Assembly: GCA_025462885.1 (NCBI GenBank)
Contig: JAOAPN010000004.1
Coordinates: 1-64,000, forward strand
Direction of reading: 5' to 3'
Source: Acidobacteriaceae bacterium
Lineage (GTDB): Bacteria > Acidobacteriota > Terriglobia > Terriglobales > Acidobacteriaceae
Length of the DNA: 64,000 bases
Part shown: positions 19,848 through 28,459 of the stretch, piece after piece
How positions within the stretch are numbered: position 1 is the stretch's first letter
Layout: each line of letters begins with the position of its first letter
The notes under the pieces: generated by a model
The model's database searches: none
Seen by the model: only the letters and a program-made list of their open reading frames with translations
Told to the model about the DNA's origin: nothing
Program-made: the position numbers and the translations under genes

Positions 19848-20375
19848 ATGTTCAAGCTCATTGGCATTCTTATCCTGGTAGCCGTAGTCGTTATCCTGAT
19901 CGTCGCTTGGTCCAAGCCGAACAGCTTCCGCGTTCAGCGCTCCGCCACCATCAACGCGTCGCCCCAGAAGATCGCTGCGCTCATCAACGACTTCCACAAC
20001 TGGAACGACTGGTCGCCCTGGGCGCACATCGACCCCGACATGAAGACCACCTACTCCGGTCCAGCCAGCGGTGTCGGATCTGTTTACCTGTGGGAAGGGA
20101 ACAGCAAGGTCGGGCAGGGCCGCATGGAAATCTTAGCCATCCAGCCCACCCAGACCACCGTCAAGCTCGACTTCCTCAAACCCTTCGAGGGCCATAACAC
20201 TACGGACTTCATCTTTCAGCCGCAGGGTTCCTCTACTCAGGTCGAATGGGTGATGTACGGCCCGATGACCTTCTTCCCCGGTAAACTCATGAGCGTCTTC
20301 ACTTCCATGGACAAGATGATCGGCGGTGACTTCGAGAAAGGCCTCGCCAACCTCAAGGTCGCGGCTGAGAAATAA
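19848..20375 (+). CDS. SRPBCC-family membrane-anchored protein
   Basis: The 175-residue protein has an N-terminal membrane anchor (LIGILILVAVVVILIVAWSKP, about residues 4-24) followed by a START/SRPBCC ligand-binding fold of the polyketide-cyclase type: SATINASPQKIAALINDFHNWNDWSPW, then strands to VEWVMYGPMTFFPGKLM and a C-terminal helix (GGDFEKGLANLKVAAE). Such domains bind hydrophobic ligands; no catalytic residues can be assigned. The ATG at 19848 was chosen because it follows AGGAG and starts at the anchor; the open frame continues upstream without similarity. Confidence 0.85.
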   Translation: MFKLIGILILVAVVVILIVAWSKPNSFRVQRSATINASPQKIAALINDFHNWNDWSPWAHIDPDMKTTYSGPASGVGSVYLWEGNSKVGQGRMEILAIQPTQTTVKLDFLKPFEGHNTTDFIFQPQGSSTQVEWVMYGPMTFFPGKLMSVFTSMDKMIGGDFEKGLANLKVAAEK

Positions 20376-20459
20376 AGCTCAGCAACAAAGCGAGAGCACG
20401 GCTGGCTCCAGCAGCGCCGACGGCAGCCAAATCATCCCTGACCGGCGTACCATCCCCGC

Positions 20460-20642
20460 ATGACAACCTCACCAGATCACCGCGCGAAATCATCCGACCG
20501 CTTCAGCCCGATCTTTTTCCTGGTTATCCTCGCGCTGATCGTGGGTTTCATCGCTGCCTTCCTTATCCTTCGCCCCGCTGGCGGCGGTACGAAACAGACT
20601 CCCACCACGACCCAACCCTCCGAGCCGCCCATGAGGAACTGA
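20460..20642 (+). CDS. small single-span membrane protein (1 of 3)
   Basis: I do not recognise a family. The 60-residue product has a polar N-terminus, one hydrophobic span (FFLVILALIVGFIAAFLILRP, about 19-39) and a Gly/Thr/Pro tail. It lies 84 bp after the SRPBCC gene. The span and following GGG motif closely match the next small gene, so the two look like a tandem duplication. Confidence 0.6.
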   Translation: MTTSPDHRAKSSDRFSPIFFLVILALIVGFIAAFLILRPAGGGTKQTPTTTQPSEPPMRN

Positions 20643-20711
20643 TCTGAAAATCCTCTCCACAAAGTCCAAAATTCGAAGCCGAACTCAACCCTGAAGCATC
20701 AAAAACGCACC

Positions 20712-20888
20712 ATGAAACGTCCGGCCGAACCACCCAGAGACTCCGCCGAAGCCACCAGTCGCATCATGTTCTTCACTATGCTGGGACTGATTGTCGCCTT
20801 CATCCTTGCCTTCCTTATTCTCCATCCAGATCCAGGTGGCGGTGGCCACAAGACCAGTGCCGCTCACGCGAAACCCGCAGAGAAGTAG
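20712..20888 (+). CDS. small single-span membrane protein (2 of 3)
   Basis: A 58-residue frame begins MKRPAEPPRDSAEA and has one span (MFFTMLGLIVAFILAFLILHP) followed by PDPGGGGHK and a charged tail. Span and glycine motif parallel those of the gene 70 bp upstream. It is too short for most gene finders. Similarity to its neighbour and conserved layout are the main support. Confidence 0.55.
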   Translation: MKRPAEPPRDSAEATSRIMFFTMLGLIVAFILAFLILHPDPGGGGHKTSAAHAKPAEK

Positions 20889-20966
20889 AGCCTGCAGCGG
20901 ATTGCAGACGAAATACAGCCAACTGGCTCGATAACCCCTGGCTATCTGTCCCGCATCTCAACGCAC

Positions 20967-21260
20967 ATGGATATCGGACACGAAGCACCCAGAAACGCAA
21001 ACGACCCCAACCGGGGCCTCAACGTCAAAGTCTTTCTCCTGATCGTTGCGGTCGCGGTAGTCGTGATTGCGATTGTGCTCGCGTTCGGCGTCCACACGGG
21101 AGATAAGGTGGTCCCCACTCCAACCAAGACGACGAGCCCAACCTCAAGTCTTGCTGTCCCCCACATAATTCACACCAAGCCGTCGCCCCTTCACTCCGGG
21201 CTTCAGGCATCCGTCAAATCCAAGCGCCTCCCCGGAATGCAAGTGAACGCTGGCCAATAG
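20967..21260 (+). CDS. small single-span membrane protein (3 of 3)
   Basis: The 97-residue product has a hydrophilic N-terminus (MDIGHEAPRNANDPNRG), one strong span (VFLLIVAVAVVVIAIVLAFGV, about 22-42) and an extracytosolic Pro/Thr/Ser-rich tail with several basic residues. It is not clearly homologous to the two preceding small genes but has the same topology. A perfect 20-bp hairpin ends the group. Confidence 0.55.
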   Translation: MDIGHEAPRNANDPNRGLNVKVFLLIVAVAVVVIAIVLAFGVHTGDKVVPTPTKTTSPTSSLAVPHIIHTKPSPLHSGLQASVKSKRLPGMQVNAGQ

Positions 21261-21286
21261 CAATTCGTTTCAGCAGGGAAGCAGGA

Positions 21287-21329
21287 GCAACGAAGCGGGC
21301 GAACTCATAGAGTTCGCCCGCTTCGTTGC
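21287..21329. terminator. perfect 20-bp hairpin between convergent genes
   Basis: Arms 21287-21306 and 21310-21329 are perfect reverse complements around a 3-nt ATA loop. It lies between the ends of two convergent genes. There is no T-run on either side, so it may block transcription or protect 3' ends for both. Core AAGCGGGC..GAACTC is shared with 16102-16134. Confidence 0.7.
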
Positions 21330-21355
21330 AGATAAAGTGATGCGCTACGAAAAGC

Positions 21356-21823
21356 TTAGAAGCCCTTCTGCAGCGTGATCTCGAGGTTCAACTCGATGGG
21401 GGTAGCCTCATTGTTCAACGTGCCCGGAGCAAAGCGGTACTGGCTGACAGCCGCCAGAACATTGCGGTCCAGGTTGTTTCCAACCGAGCGGACGATCTTC
21501 AAATCCTGCGGGGTGCCGGTCTTGTCCACAACCATCGAGACGATGACGATGGGGTTTACGCCAGGAGCGGTGAGAAGGGCAGCGCTGGTTGCCTCAACGT
21601 TCACGGACTTGATCAGTTTCGGGGCGATAACGCCAGTGGAGATGCGGAGCGGCTTCACGGAAGCAGCCGCGGCGTCCGAGGAGGAAGAGCCCAGCTTCTC
21701 CAGAGCAACCAGCTTCGACTGCATCGACGTCGCAGGGGATACCTTGGTTTGTGCAGGCGAGTTTGCCTGAGCGTTAAGCATCATCGGGGACAGGGCGAGA
21801 GCGGCCAAAATAACTTTACGCAT
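21356..21823 (-). CDS. secreted TonB C-terminal-domain protein
   Basis: The 155-residue protein has a signal peptide (MRKVILAALALSPMMLNAQA) and a C-terminal TonB-like domain: NPIVIVSMVVDKTGTPQDLKIVRSVGNNLDRNVLAAVSQYRFAPGTLN, about residues 85-140. It lacks the membrane anchor and proline-rich rod of true TonB, so it is a periplasmic stand-alone TonB_C protein, a type common in acidobacteria. The ATG at 21823 was preferred because AGGA lies 11 bp upstream; an ATG four codons earlier overlaps that site. A good promoter lies just upstream. Confidence 0.82.
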   Translation of the reverse strand: MRKVILAALALSPMMLNAQANSPAQTKVSPATSMQSKLVALEKLGSSSSDAAAASVKPLRISTGVIAPKLIKSVNVEATSAALLTAPGVNPIVIVSMVVDKTGTPQDLKIVRSVGNNLDRNVLAAVSQYRFAPGTLNNEATPIELNLEITLQKGF

Positions 21824-21861
21824 GGTGTAATCCATCCTGAGGGCAAGGTGCCCACCACCAA

Positions 21862-21889
21862 ATTAAATCGGCTGAACTACGATTGTCAA
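21862..21889 (-). promoter_or_regulatory. promoter for the TonB_C protein
   Basis: On the minus strand TTGACA (21889-21884) is separated by 16 bp from TTTAAT (21867-21862), within unusually AT-rich DNA. The transcript would start about 30 bp before the start codon. Confidence 0.65.
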
Positions 21890-22083
21890 CATTATTTTCG
21901 AATTAAAATATATCCCATAAGAATCAATAGTTTGAAAATGATTCATTTGCGTAATTCGTCCACGCCGAAACGGTAGAGTGGAAAATTGGAGCGGTAATCG
22001 GACAGGCAGAAGGAAGGAGCGATAAAAAATTCGCATGTCGCGGTGGAACGTCCCACAGCCTGTACGCGCTATCCTTACCCAAC

Positions 22084-22860
22084 ATGAAAGTCCTGGTCAT
22101 TGACATCGGCGGCACTCACATTAAGGTCGCTTCCACCGACACTCTCGTTCCCATCAAGATCGTCTCCGGTCCCACCATGGACGCCACCCAGATGGCGCAG
22201 CAGGTACTGGGCGCCACCGCTGCCTGGGAGTATGGCTGCATCTCCATTGGATATCCCGGCCCGGTCGCCCACGACCGTCCCCTCGCCGAGCCTCACAACC
22301 TTGCTCCGGGCTGGGTCGACTTTCCTTACCAGAAGGTCTTCGGCAAGCCGATTCGCTTTATCAACGATGCCGCCATGCAGGCTCTGGGGGGCTACCGTGG
22401 CGGCCGCATGCTCTTTCTCGGAACCGGCACCGGACTGGGTTCGGCACTCATCTTCGATGGAACTATCATTCCCCTCGAAGTAGCCCATCTGCCCTATAAG
22501 CACGGCCTCACCTACGAGGAGTACATCGGCCGCGCCGGCCTCGAACGTCGCGGCAAGAAGCGCTGGCGCAAGTCCGTCCTGGACGTCATCGCCTTGCTGC
22601 GTGCTGCCTTCGTCGCAGACTACGTCCTGCTCGGCGGCGGCAATGCCAAGCTGATGGAACATCTGCCGGAAGGCGTCATTCTGGGCGCGAACGCAAACGC
22701 CGTCACGGGCGGCCTCAAGCTATGGAATACCCCCGAAGCGCCGGCAGTTCCGGTTGAACACCTGCCCGCCACGAAGCCAGCGAAGGTTTCCGGGAAGTCC
22801 AAAGCCAAAAAATCTAAGGCTGAAAAATCCAAGCCGGCAAAGAAGGCCAAGAAGTCTTAG
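22084..22860 (+). CDS. ROK-family sugar kinase with lysine-rich tail
   Basis: The 258-residue protein is a ROK/actin-fold sugar kinase resembling polyphosphate glucokinases. Seen motifs: phosphate-1 loop VIDIGGTHIK (5-14), catalytic aspartate in FINDAAMQALGG, and LFLGTGTGLGSALI. The usual ROK zinc motif is absent, as in the ppgK group. The last 25 residues are almost only K, S, A and P (KSKAKKSKAEKSKPAKKAKK), a positively charged tail that could bind polyphosphate or nucleic acid; that is inference. It converges on the AsmA gene with 24 bp between stops. Confidence 0.8.
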   Translation: MKVLVIDIGGTHIKVASTDTLVPIKIVSGPTMDATQMAQQVLGATAAWEYGCISIGYPGPVAHDRPLAEPHNLAPGWVDFPYQKVFGKPIRFINDAAMQALGGYRGGRMLFLGTGTGLGSALIFDGTIIPLEVAHLPYKHGLTYEEYIGRAGLERRGKKRWRKSVLDVIALLRAAFVADYVLLGGGNAKLMEHLPEGVILGANANAVTGGLKLWNTPEAPAVPVEHLPATKPAKVSGKSKAKKSKAEKSKPAKKAKKS

Positions 22861-22884
22861 GCTTCATTTCTCCCTGGCCCAGAT

Positions 22885-24549
22885 CTATTTTCGCTTTCCG
22901 AACAGACTCGTAATCGCATCGACCGTCTTCTGGTTCTTTCCCTTGCCGAGCAGTTGACCACTCAGAATCGAGCCGGCGTTCTTCTGCAGCAACCCCTTCA
23001 TATCCGCTGTAATGACGGGATTGCTGGTGGTGCCTGTAACGGTCATGGGCACACCGTTCTTCGCTGCCGCGGAAGCCGCTCCGCCCGCAATCCCATTCAG
23101 AGCCGTCAGCATTCCAACCCCCGCCTGCCCGATTCCCTGGGTCGTCGAAAGCTTCACCGTCAACCGGAAGTCCAGCGCTCCACCCGGCGCGACCATGCCG
23201 CCACCGGTCGCCTCCCCCAGCGCTGGCAGCAGCGCATAAATATTATCTGCGCGAACGCCTCCGTTGGTGACCCGTATATTCGTCCGCATCGTCTGGATGC
23301 TGGTCGTGTCGCCGGTTTTAACGCCGCCCATTGCTGCCAACCCCGAGATTTTGGAACCCAGATTAAATCCCGCCAGGTGCGTCCCGTTCAACTCGACCGG
23401 GCCTGCGATAACGCTGTCCTTCGCTGATCCCGTAATTGCGAGCGTGGACGTCAATGTTCCTCCGCGAAGCGCGGACCCATTGGGCAGCTTCACCCCAACC
23501 GACGGCAACAAGGCCTGCAGCTCATCCAGAGGCAAGGACTGCGCCGTCAACTTCAGGTTTACCATCGGATCGGCCGTCGATACGTCGTAGGTACCGCTGA
23601 CGTGCGCAGCGACATTGCCCGTCTTCACTGCCAGATCCTGCACCTGCCCCAGGTTGGTCTTCAGGGTATGGACGACGTTGTAGGTCAACTCCACCGGCTT
23701 CGGGGCAGGGGAGCCGCCCTTCAGCAGTACCAGCCGCTCGGCATGCACCGTCCCCTGGCTCGTCAACGTCACGCCATTCGAGACGGCGTGTGCATCCACA
23801 TCGGCCAGCATGGAGACGCCAACCGTTGGATCCAGAAACCCAGCCACGACCGGGTTAAGATGCTTCACCGTAACCTGTGCTTCAAGCGCCGTTGCCGCGG
23901 CGTCCTGCGGATTCAGCGGTCCAGCCGTGCCTGCGACCCGGACTGTTCCATCCCCCGGGACGCTTGCGCTCAACACAAAGGGAAATGCCTTGAGAAAAGA
24001 AAACTGCTGCACCGAAACGCTCAGGTGTTCATAAACGCGTGGTTTTCCTTGCGCCGGAAGACTCTCGACGATCGCTCTCCCATCTTTGATCTCGATCGAG
24101 CCGACGCTCAGATCGGGGAACGCCGAGGGGCTGCCTGTCCGCTGCGTGCTCCCCGCACCAGCGTGTCCCAGGCTGGAGAAGTTCCACGTCCCATCCGAGG
24201 CCCGTACCAGGCGAATCTCCGGGCCGTCGGCCTCAAAGCTGCGAACCTGCAACTGCCGTTGCAGGAGCAGCGGCCTCATCTCCACGCCGATGCGTAACTG
24301 TTTTGCCGTGAGGAAGGGCGCAGCGCCGTAGTTAGGATCGCCCGCGATCGTCAAGTCCTTTGCTACCAGGCTGCCGGAGAACACCGACAAGCTCAGATCC
24401 CCGAGCGTCACCTTTTGCCCAAGCGCCGCTGTCAACTGCGTCTCCAGGACCGGCCGAAACGTATTTGCATTTACGAAGAGGGGAATCGCTACCACCCCGA
24501 CCACCAGCAGCCCCACAACCGCCGCACCAATCTTGACCCAAGGCTTCAT
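22885..24549 (-). CDS. AsmA-family protein
   Basis: This 554-residue protein belongs to the AsmA group of envelope proteins, thought to aid outer-membrane assembly or lipid transfer. It begins with one membrane anchor (VKIGAAVVGLLVVGVVAIPLFVNA, about 4-27), followed by the AsmA N-terminal block FRPVLETQLTAALGQKVTLGDLSLSVFSGSLVAKDLTIAGDP and then long stretches of beta strands. The C-terminus has GGAVDFRLTV-like strands and ends KNQKTVDAITSLFGKRK. Most of the chain would be periplasmic. No operon partner is evident. Confidence 0.85.
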   Translation of the reverse strand: MKPWVKIGAAVVGLLVVGVVAIPLFVNANTFRPVLETQLTAALGQKVTLGDLSLSVFSGSLVAKDLTIAGDPNYGAAPFLTAKQLRIGVEMRPLLLQRQLQVRSFEADGPEIRLVRASDGTWNFSSLGHAGAGSTQRTGSPSAFPDLSVGSIEIKDGRAIVESLPAQGKPRVYEHLSVSVQQFSFLKAFPFVLSASVPGDGTVRVAGTAGPLNPQDAAATALEAQVTVKHLNPVVAGFLDPTVGVSMLADVDAHAVSNGVTLTSQGTVHAERLVLLKGGSPAPKPVELTYNVVHTLKTNLGQVQDLAVKTGNVAAHVSGTYDVSTADPMVNLKLTAQSLPLDELQALLPSVGVKLPNGSALRGGTLTSTLAITGSAKDSVIAGPVELNGTHLAGFNLGSKISGLAAMGGVKTGDTTSIQTMRTNIRVTNGGVRADNIYALLPALGEATGGGMVAPGGALDFRLTVKLSTTQGIGQAGVGMLTALNGIAGGAASAAAKNGVPMTVTGTTSNPVITADMKGLLQKNAGSILSGQLLGKGKNQKTVDAITSLFGKRK

Positions 24550-24730
24550 GTAATTCCTCCTGATAGTTCGGATGCGCCGTTCCCGCCCCGCCGTCCAGAG
24601 TTCTCAATCCAGACTAGCTGATTGCATCACATCATACGATGCATGGAAACGGCATGAATCCGCCCGCCTGTCTTCCAGATGGCTTCCAACCCGGTAAGAT
24701 TCAGGAAGAGAAGAGAGAGAAGAATAGACC

Positions 24731-25120
24731 ATGGCAAATCGATACGGCGAAGCGGCGCTTCTGGCAGTACGGATGGAAACCTACGGAAAGGCGCTCAGCC
24801 CCATGGAGCGGTGGAACGACGCCGTTCAGAAGCTCTACCCCACCAGCCCCACCGCACAGCGCAAGGGAAGTCCCCGCAACGCATTCCTCAGCCTGTGCGA
24901 GGCCGGGCTGGTAAAGGGCATCAACCCTGGTCAGTACGCGCCGTCCAACAAGCACAAGGCCTACGCCACCCGCGCTGTCTCCTTGCTGGCTGCTGGTACC
25001 CATAAGACCGTCAACGCTCTGTGGGCCGAAGTCACCGACGGAGAGGATATCCCCCACGCCAGCCAGATGGATGTCGTTCTGGCACTGTGGAAGAATGACC
25101 TCATCCTGCGTCGCGCCTGA
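24731..25120 (+). CDS. conserved small protein, DUF6979-like
   Basis: The 129-residue cytoplasmic protein has the pattern MANRYGEAALLAVRM...SPMERWNDAVQKLYPTS, KGSPRNAFLSLCEAGLVKGI and SQMDVVLALWKNDLI. I believe this is the family called DUF6979, of unknown function, but the number is from memory. It appears all-alpha with invariant C, W and D positions. A GAAGAGAGAGAAG tract lies just before the ATG. A dispersed three-hairpin repeat starts 35 bp after the stop. Confidence 0.72.
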   Translation: MANRYGEAALLAVRMETYGKALSPMERWNDAVQKLYPTSPTAQRKGSPRNAFLSLCEAGLVKGINPGQYAPSNKHKAYATRAVSLLAAGTHKTVNALWAEVTDGEDIPHASQMDVVLALWKNDLILRRA

Positions 25121-25154
25121 TGCCACACGCTAGGTGCATCGACATATAGTGCTT

Positions 25155-25295
25155 GGAAGGGCATACCTTCAGGTATGCCAAACGCCACATCTTTTTGATT
25201 TGTTTCTTTTGTCGGTTTGCCTATGGCAAACCGACAAAAGAAACAAAGAATAGAGGAGAATGCTTCTTTCGGCACGGCTGAAGCCGTGCCCTTCC
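25155..25295. repeat. three-hairpin dispersed element, copy A
   Basis: 141 bp bounded by inverted ends GGAAGGGC (25155-25162) and GCCCTTCC (25288-25295). Inside are a small hairpin (25160-25179), a perfect 23-bp central stem (25199-25221 with 25225-25247, loop TAT) and a third hairpin (25271-25290). The same layout recurs at 44449-44579 and 55633-55772. No reading frame is inside. Confidence 0.85.
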
Positions 25296-25345
25296 GAATT
25301 CAACCACATCGGCGAAGATGAAACGCCGGTCTATGTCGATACTGC

Positions 25346-27838
25346 TTACCGCTTGCGAACCGCTACAAGCCGGGCAGGGACGCGTTCGTCTACTAACTTG
25401 ATGTCACTCGTCTTCGGTTGCGAATCCTTGAGGATCTCCAGATGCCGCGGTGGGACCAGGGCGGTCGGCGCCGCAGGCCGTGCCTCTCCTGCGAACTTCT
25501 GCAGGTTATTCTGCCACTCGCGCCGAACCGCGTCGACGATCCCTGGAAAATCCTCCGCCGAAACCGGTCTCGCAAAGAGGAACCCCTGCGCCTCATCGCA
25601 GCGCCGTCTCCGCAGAAACCGTAGTTGTTCCGCTGTCTCGACACCCTCAGCGACCACCTTGATGTTCAGGCCATGCGACATCGCCAGCACCGTGCGGACT
25701 ACGGCCGCTGCGTTTGAATCCACGACCGCGCGCCGGACGAAGCTCTGATCGATCTTCAACCGGTCCACGTGATACTCCAGCAGGTACGAGAAGCTGCAGA
25801 ACCCCGTGCCAAAGTCGTCGATGGCGATCCGCCCGCCCAACTCCCGAATCTTTTGCAACATCTCCAGGTTCGCGGCGGAGTTGATCATCAAGGTATTCTC
25901 CGTGATCTCGATCTCCAGGTTCCGAGCCGCCAGTCCGCTCTCGAGCAGCGCTCGTTCGATGACCTCCAGCAGATTCTTCTGCCGGAACTGCCGTGGCGAA
26001 AGGTTGATGGCAACGCTCAGCTCTCGCCCAACTGCATCCCCCATCCGCTTGCCTTCAAGGCACGCCTGACGGAAGACCCATTCACCAATCGGTACGATGA
26101 GACCGGTTTCCTCGGCCAGAGGAATAAACTCCCCGGGTGATACCTGCCCCAGCCGGCTGTTGTTCCACCGCAGCAACGCCTCGAGCCCCACCACGTCCCC
26201 TGTGCGCAAGTCGACCTGCGGTTGATAGACCAGGCTGAACTCATCGTTCTTCAACGCGAAGCGAAGCTCGTGTTCCATCTGCAGACGGTTGGAAGACTCC
26301 TTCAGCATCGCCGAATTGAAGATCAGGTGCTGGTTGCGTCCGCCTTCCTTCGACTCGTACATCGCCGCGTCCGCCCGCTCCAGCAGGCTGTCCGCGTCGT
26401 TCGCAAAGTCCGGGTAGATGCAGACTCCGACGCTGGCTGTGACGTTCAGTTCATATTGGTTGACGGTCATGGTGCGGCTGATGCGTTGCACCAGGGTCTG
26501 CGCAAACTGGTCAATATCTTCGATCGTCTGGATATCCGTCAGGATCACCACAAACTCATCGCCACCCATGCGTCCTACGATATCGGTGGATCGTACGGCG
26601 CTGCGAAGCTGCTGGGCTGCCTCCCGAATTACCTGGTCTCCCGCCTGGTGTCCCAGGGAGTCGTTCACCCGTTTGAAGTGATCGAGGTCCATCACGAACA
26701 CGGCCACCCGCCGCCCCGTCACCTTCGCCCGCTCCACCGCTACCTGCAATTTCTCACGCAACATAGCGCGTCCGGCGAGTCCGGTCAGTGGATCGTGCTT
26801 GGAAAGATGAGTGACGTACGACAACAGTTGGCGGCGGTCGGTAATGTCCGATGCGATCCCGATATATCCTTCCAACTCACCGGCATGCGAGCGGATGGCG
26901 CGCAGAGAGAGACTCACGGGTGCGCGTGTTCCGTCCTTCCGCACATAGGTCCACTCCCGCTCCTCCGTCTCTGCTGCTGTAGTTTCAGATGTCAAAAGAG
27001 CGAATGCATTCGGGGCCTCTTCCGGCCCCCCGCCTCGCTCCAGCCATTGGAGCTGCAGTTCGGAAACATCGTAGAGTGCGGCCATCGAGACGTTGCCGAT
27101 CAACTCGTCACGGGTGTATTGCGAAAGCCGCTCCGCTGCAGCATTCATCGACGTAATCAGCCCCTGGGGATCGGTCGCAATGATGCTGAACGGCGCACTC
27201 TCAAAGACAGACTCCGAAAAATTCGCCAAAACCTCATATTGCTTCTGGACCGCCTTGGCTTCAGTCAGATTGATCGATGTGATCGCAACGCCGTCACCCA
27301 GCTTCACCACACGCGACCGTAGCCACGAAGCTTTAACACGACCGGTCTTGACCGGGCTCTCCTCATCCATGGGATGGCCAGTTTCGACGACCTTGCAACA
27401 CCGTTCAAAAAAGCCAAATCGGTAATTGTCCGGCAACAACGCGTGAAACATCTGACCGACGATCTCGTCTCGCGTCAGTCCCATAATCTCTTCGGTCTTT
27501 GCGTTGACGTAGCGAAAGCGAAAATCGTGGATATACCCGCTCGTATCGCGTACCGCATCCATTAATGCGAAGGCGTCCAGTCCGTTCTCAGCGGCCGCGA
27601 TAAAGCGCTCGTCGGCTTCTGCCATCAATCTTTGTTCCAGCGCGCGTTCCCGTTCCCGCCACATCAGGCCCAGCGTCGTCATACCCAGCACCAGCGTCGC
27701 GACGCTGCCAACGCTCATGCCGGCGTGGGGTCGTGACGTAGTGGCGCTGATGGTCCAGAAGACCACCGCAGCCAGGGCAGCAGGTGCAATATATCGAACC
27801 GAGATGCCACGGGATTTAAACGGTGGAGAGGCCTGCAC
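25346..27838 (-). CDS. PAS-PAS-GGDEF-EAL cyclic di-GMP protein
   Basis: The 830-residue protein has one or two N-terminal membrane spans (about 14-57), a PAS domain (about 80-190), a second PAS with PAC motif (about 205-345), a GGDEF domain with intact GGDEF near 424 and an upstream RxxD inhibitory site (RSTD, five residues before it), and an EAL domain with EALLRW near 551 and DDFGTG near 673. Both synthesis and breakdown of c-di-GMP are therefore possible. It is a close relative of the protein at 28460-30421; they flank a GlsB/YeaQ gene. Confidence 0.93.
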   Translation of the reverse strand: MQASPPFKSRGISVRYIAPAALAAVVFWTISATTSRPHAGMSVGSVATLVLGMTTLGLMWRERERALEQRLMAEADERFIAAAENGLDAFALMDAVRDTSGYIHDFRFRYVNAKTEEIMGLTRDEIVGQMFHALLPDNYRFGFFERCCKVVETGHPMDEESPVKTGRVKASWLRSRVVKLGDGVAITSINLTEAKAVQKQYEVLANFSESVFESAPFSIIATDPQGLITSMNAAAERLSQYTRDELIGNVSMAALYDVSELQLQWLERGGGPEEAPNAFALLTSETTAAETEEREWTYVRKDGTRAPVSLSLRAIRSHAGELEGYIGIASDITDRRQLLSYVTHLSKHDPLTGLAGRAMLREKLQVAVERAKVTGRRVAVFVMDLDHFKRVNDSLGHQAGDQVIREAAQQLRSAVRSTDIVGRMGGDEFVVILTDIQTIEDIDQFAQTLVQRISRTMTVNQYELNVTASVGVCIYPDFANDADSLLERADAAMYESKEGGRNQHLIFNSAMLKESSNRLQMEHELRFALKNDEFSLVYQPQVDLRTGDVVGLEALLRWNNSRLGQVSPGEFIPLAEETGLIVPIGEWVFRQACLEGKRMGDAVGRELSVAINLSPRQFRQKNLLEVIERALLESGLAARNLEIEITENTLMINSAANLEMLQKIRELGGRIAIDDFGTGFCSFSYLLEYHVDRLKIDQSFVRRAVVDSNAAAVVRTVLAMSHGLNIKVVAEGVETAEQLRFLRRRRCDEAQGFLFARPVSAEDFPGIVDAVRREWQNNLQKFAGEARPAAPTALVPPRHLEILKDSQPKTSDIKLVDERVPARLVAVRKR

Positions 27839-28172
27839 TGGAAATACCTCGGTTATTCCTTAACCATGAATCGCATCGTGCGGACACGGACGTGTATCTC
27901 GCCCTCAGACGAAACCTACGTAATCAATCGTCTCCTAATTTGAAACCGAAAAGTGACCTAATTTACCCCTCTACAACTTTCGTCGTATCCATTTCCCGGT
28001 TCGGGTCATTACCTCGAATTCACGGACCGCCAGCCTTTTACAGAATCAAACTGATCCGCATATCGGCTTTGATTTCTATTCGCTTCACAGGAAAACCGGA
28101 GTATTCTGGTTCCGCATACCGCATCAGTTTTCGGGGCCCACGATCCAACGCCAACGTCATGGAGGAATTTCG
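27839..28172. other. divergent intergenic region
   Basis: 334 bp between the divergent PAS-GGDEF-EAL gene and the GlsB/YeaQ gene. I see no gene or hairpin. It must hold promoters in both directions, but no pair of -35/-10 boxes is clear enough to name. Confidence 0.5.
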
Positions 28173-28433
28173 ATGTTTCATCTGCTCTGGACTGCTCTTA
28201 TCGGTATCGTCGTCGGTGCACTGGCCAAGCTCATCATGCCCGGCAAAGATCCCGGAGGCATTATCGTCACGATGCTCATCGGAATCGCAGGTTCGTTCCT
28301 GGGAACTTATCTGGGACAACTGGTCGGCCATTATCAGGAGGGCCAGTCGGCTGGTTTTATCATGTCGCTGGTCGGAGCCCTCATCCTGCTGGGCATCTAC
28401 CACCTGATCCGTCGCAAAACCCAGTCGGTGTGA
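28173..28433 (+). CDS. GlsB/YeaQ/YmgE family membrane protein
   Basis: The 86-residue protein has three predicted spans and the family signature GIVVGALAKLIMPGKDPGGIIVTMLIGIAGSFLGTYLG. Members are small inner-membrane proteins, sometimes called transglycosylase-associated, induced by stress; their mechanism is unknown. The ATG follows GGAGGA. The gene is inserted between two homologous c-di-GMP genes that both point the opposite way, and ends 26 bp from the second one's stop. Confidence 0.9.
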   Translation: MFHLLWTALIGIVVGALAKLIMPGKDPGGIIVTMLIGIAGSFLGTYLGQLVGHYQEGQSAGFIMSLVGALILLGIYHLIRRKTQSV

Positions 28434-28459
28434 CCCAGGGCTGTTTCTGACCCAGACTC

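Noticed and set aside
24415-24621. Short plus-strand frame opposite the AsmA gene start
   Set aside because: Antisense shadow without a ribosome site.
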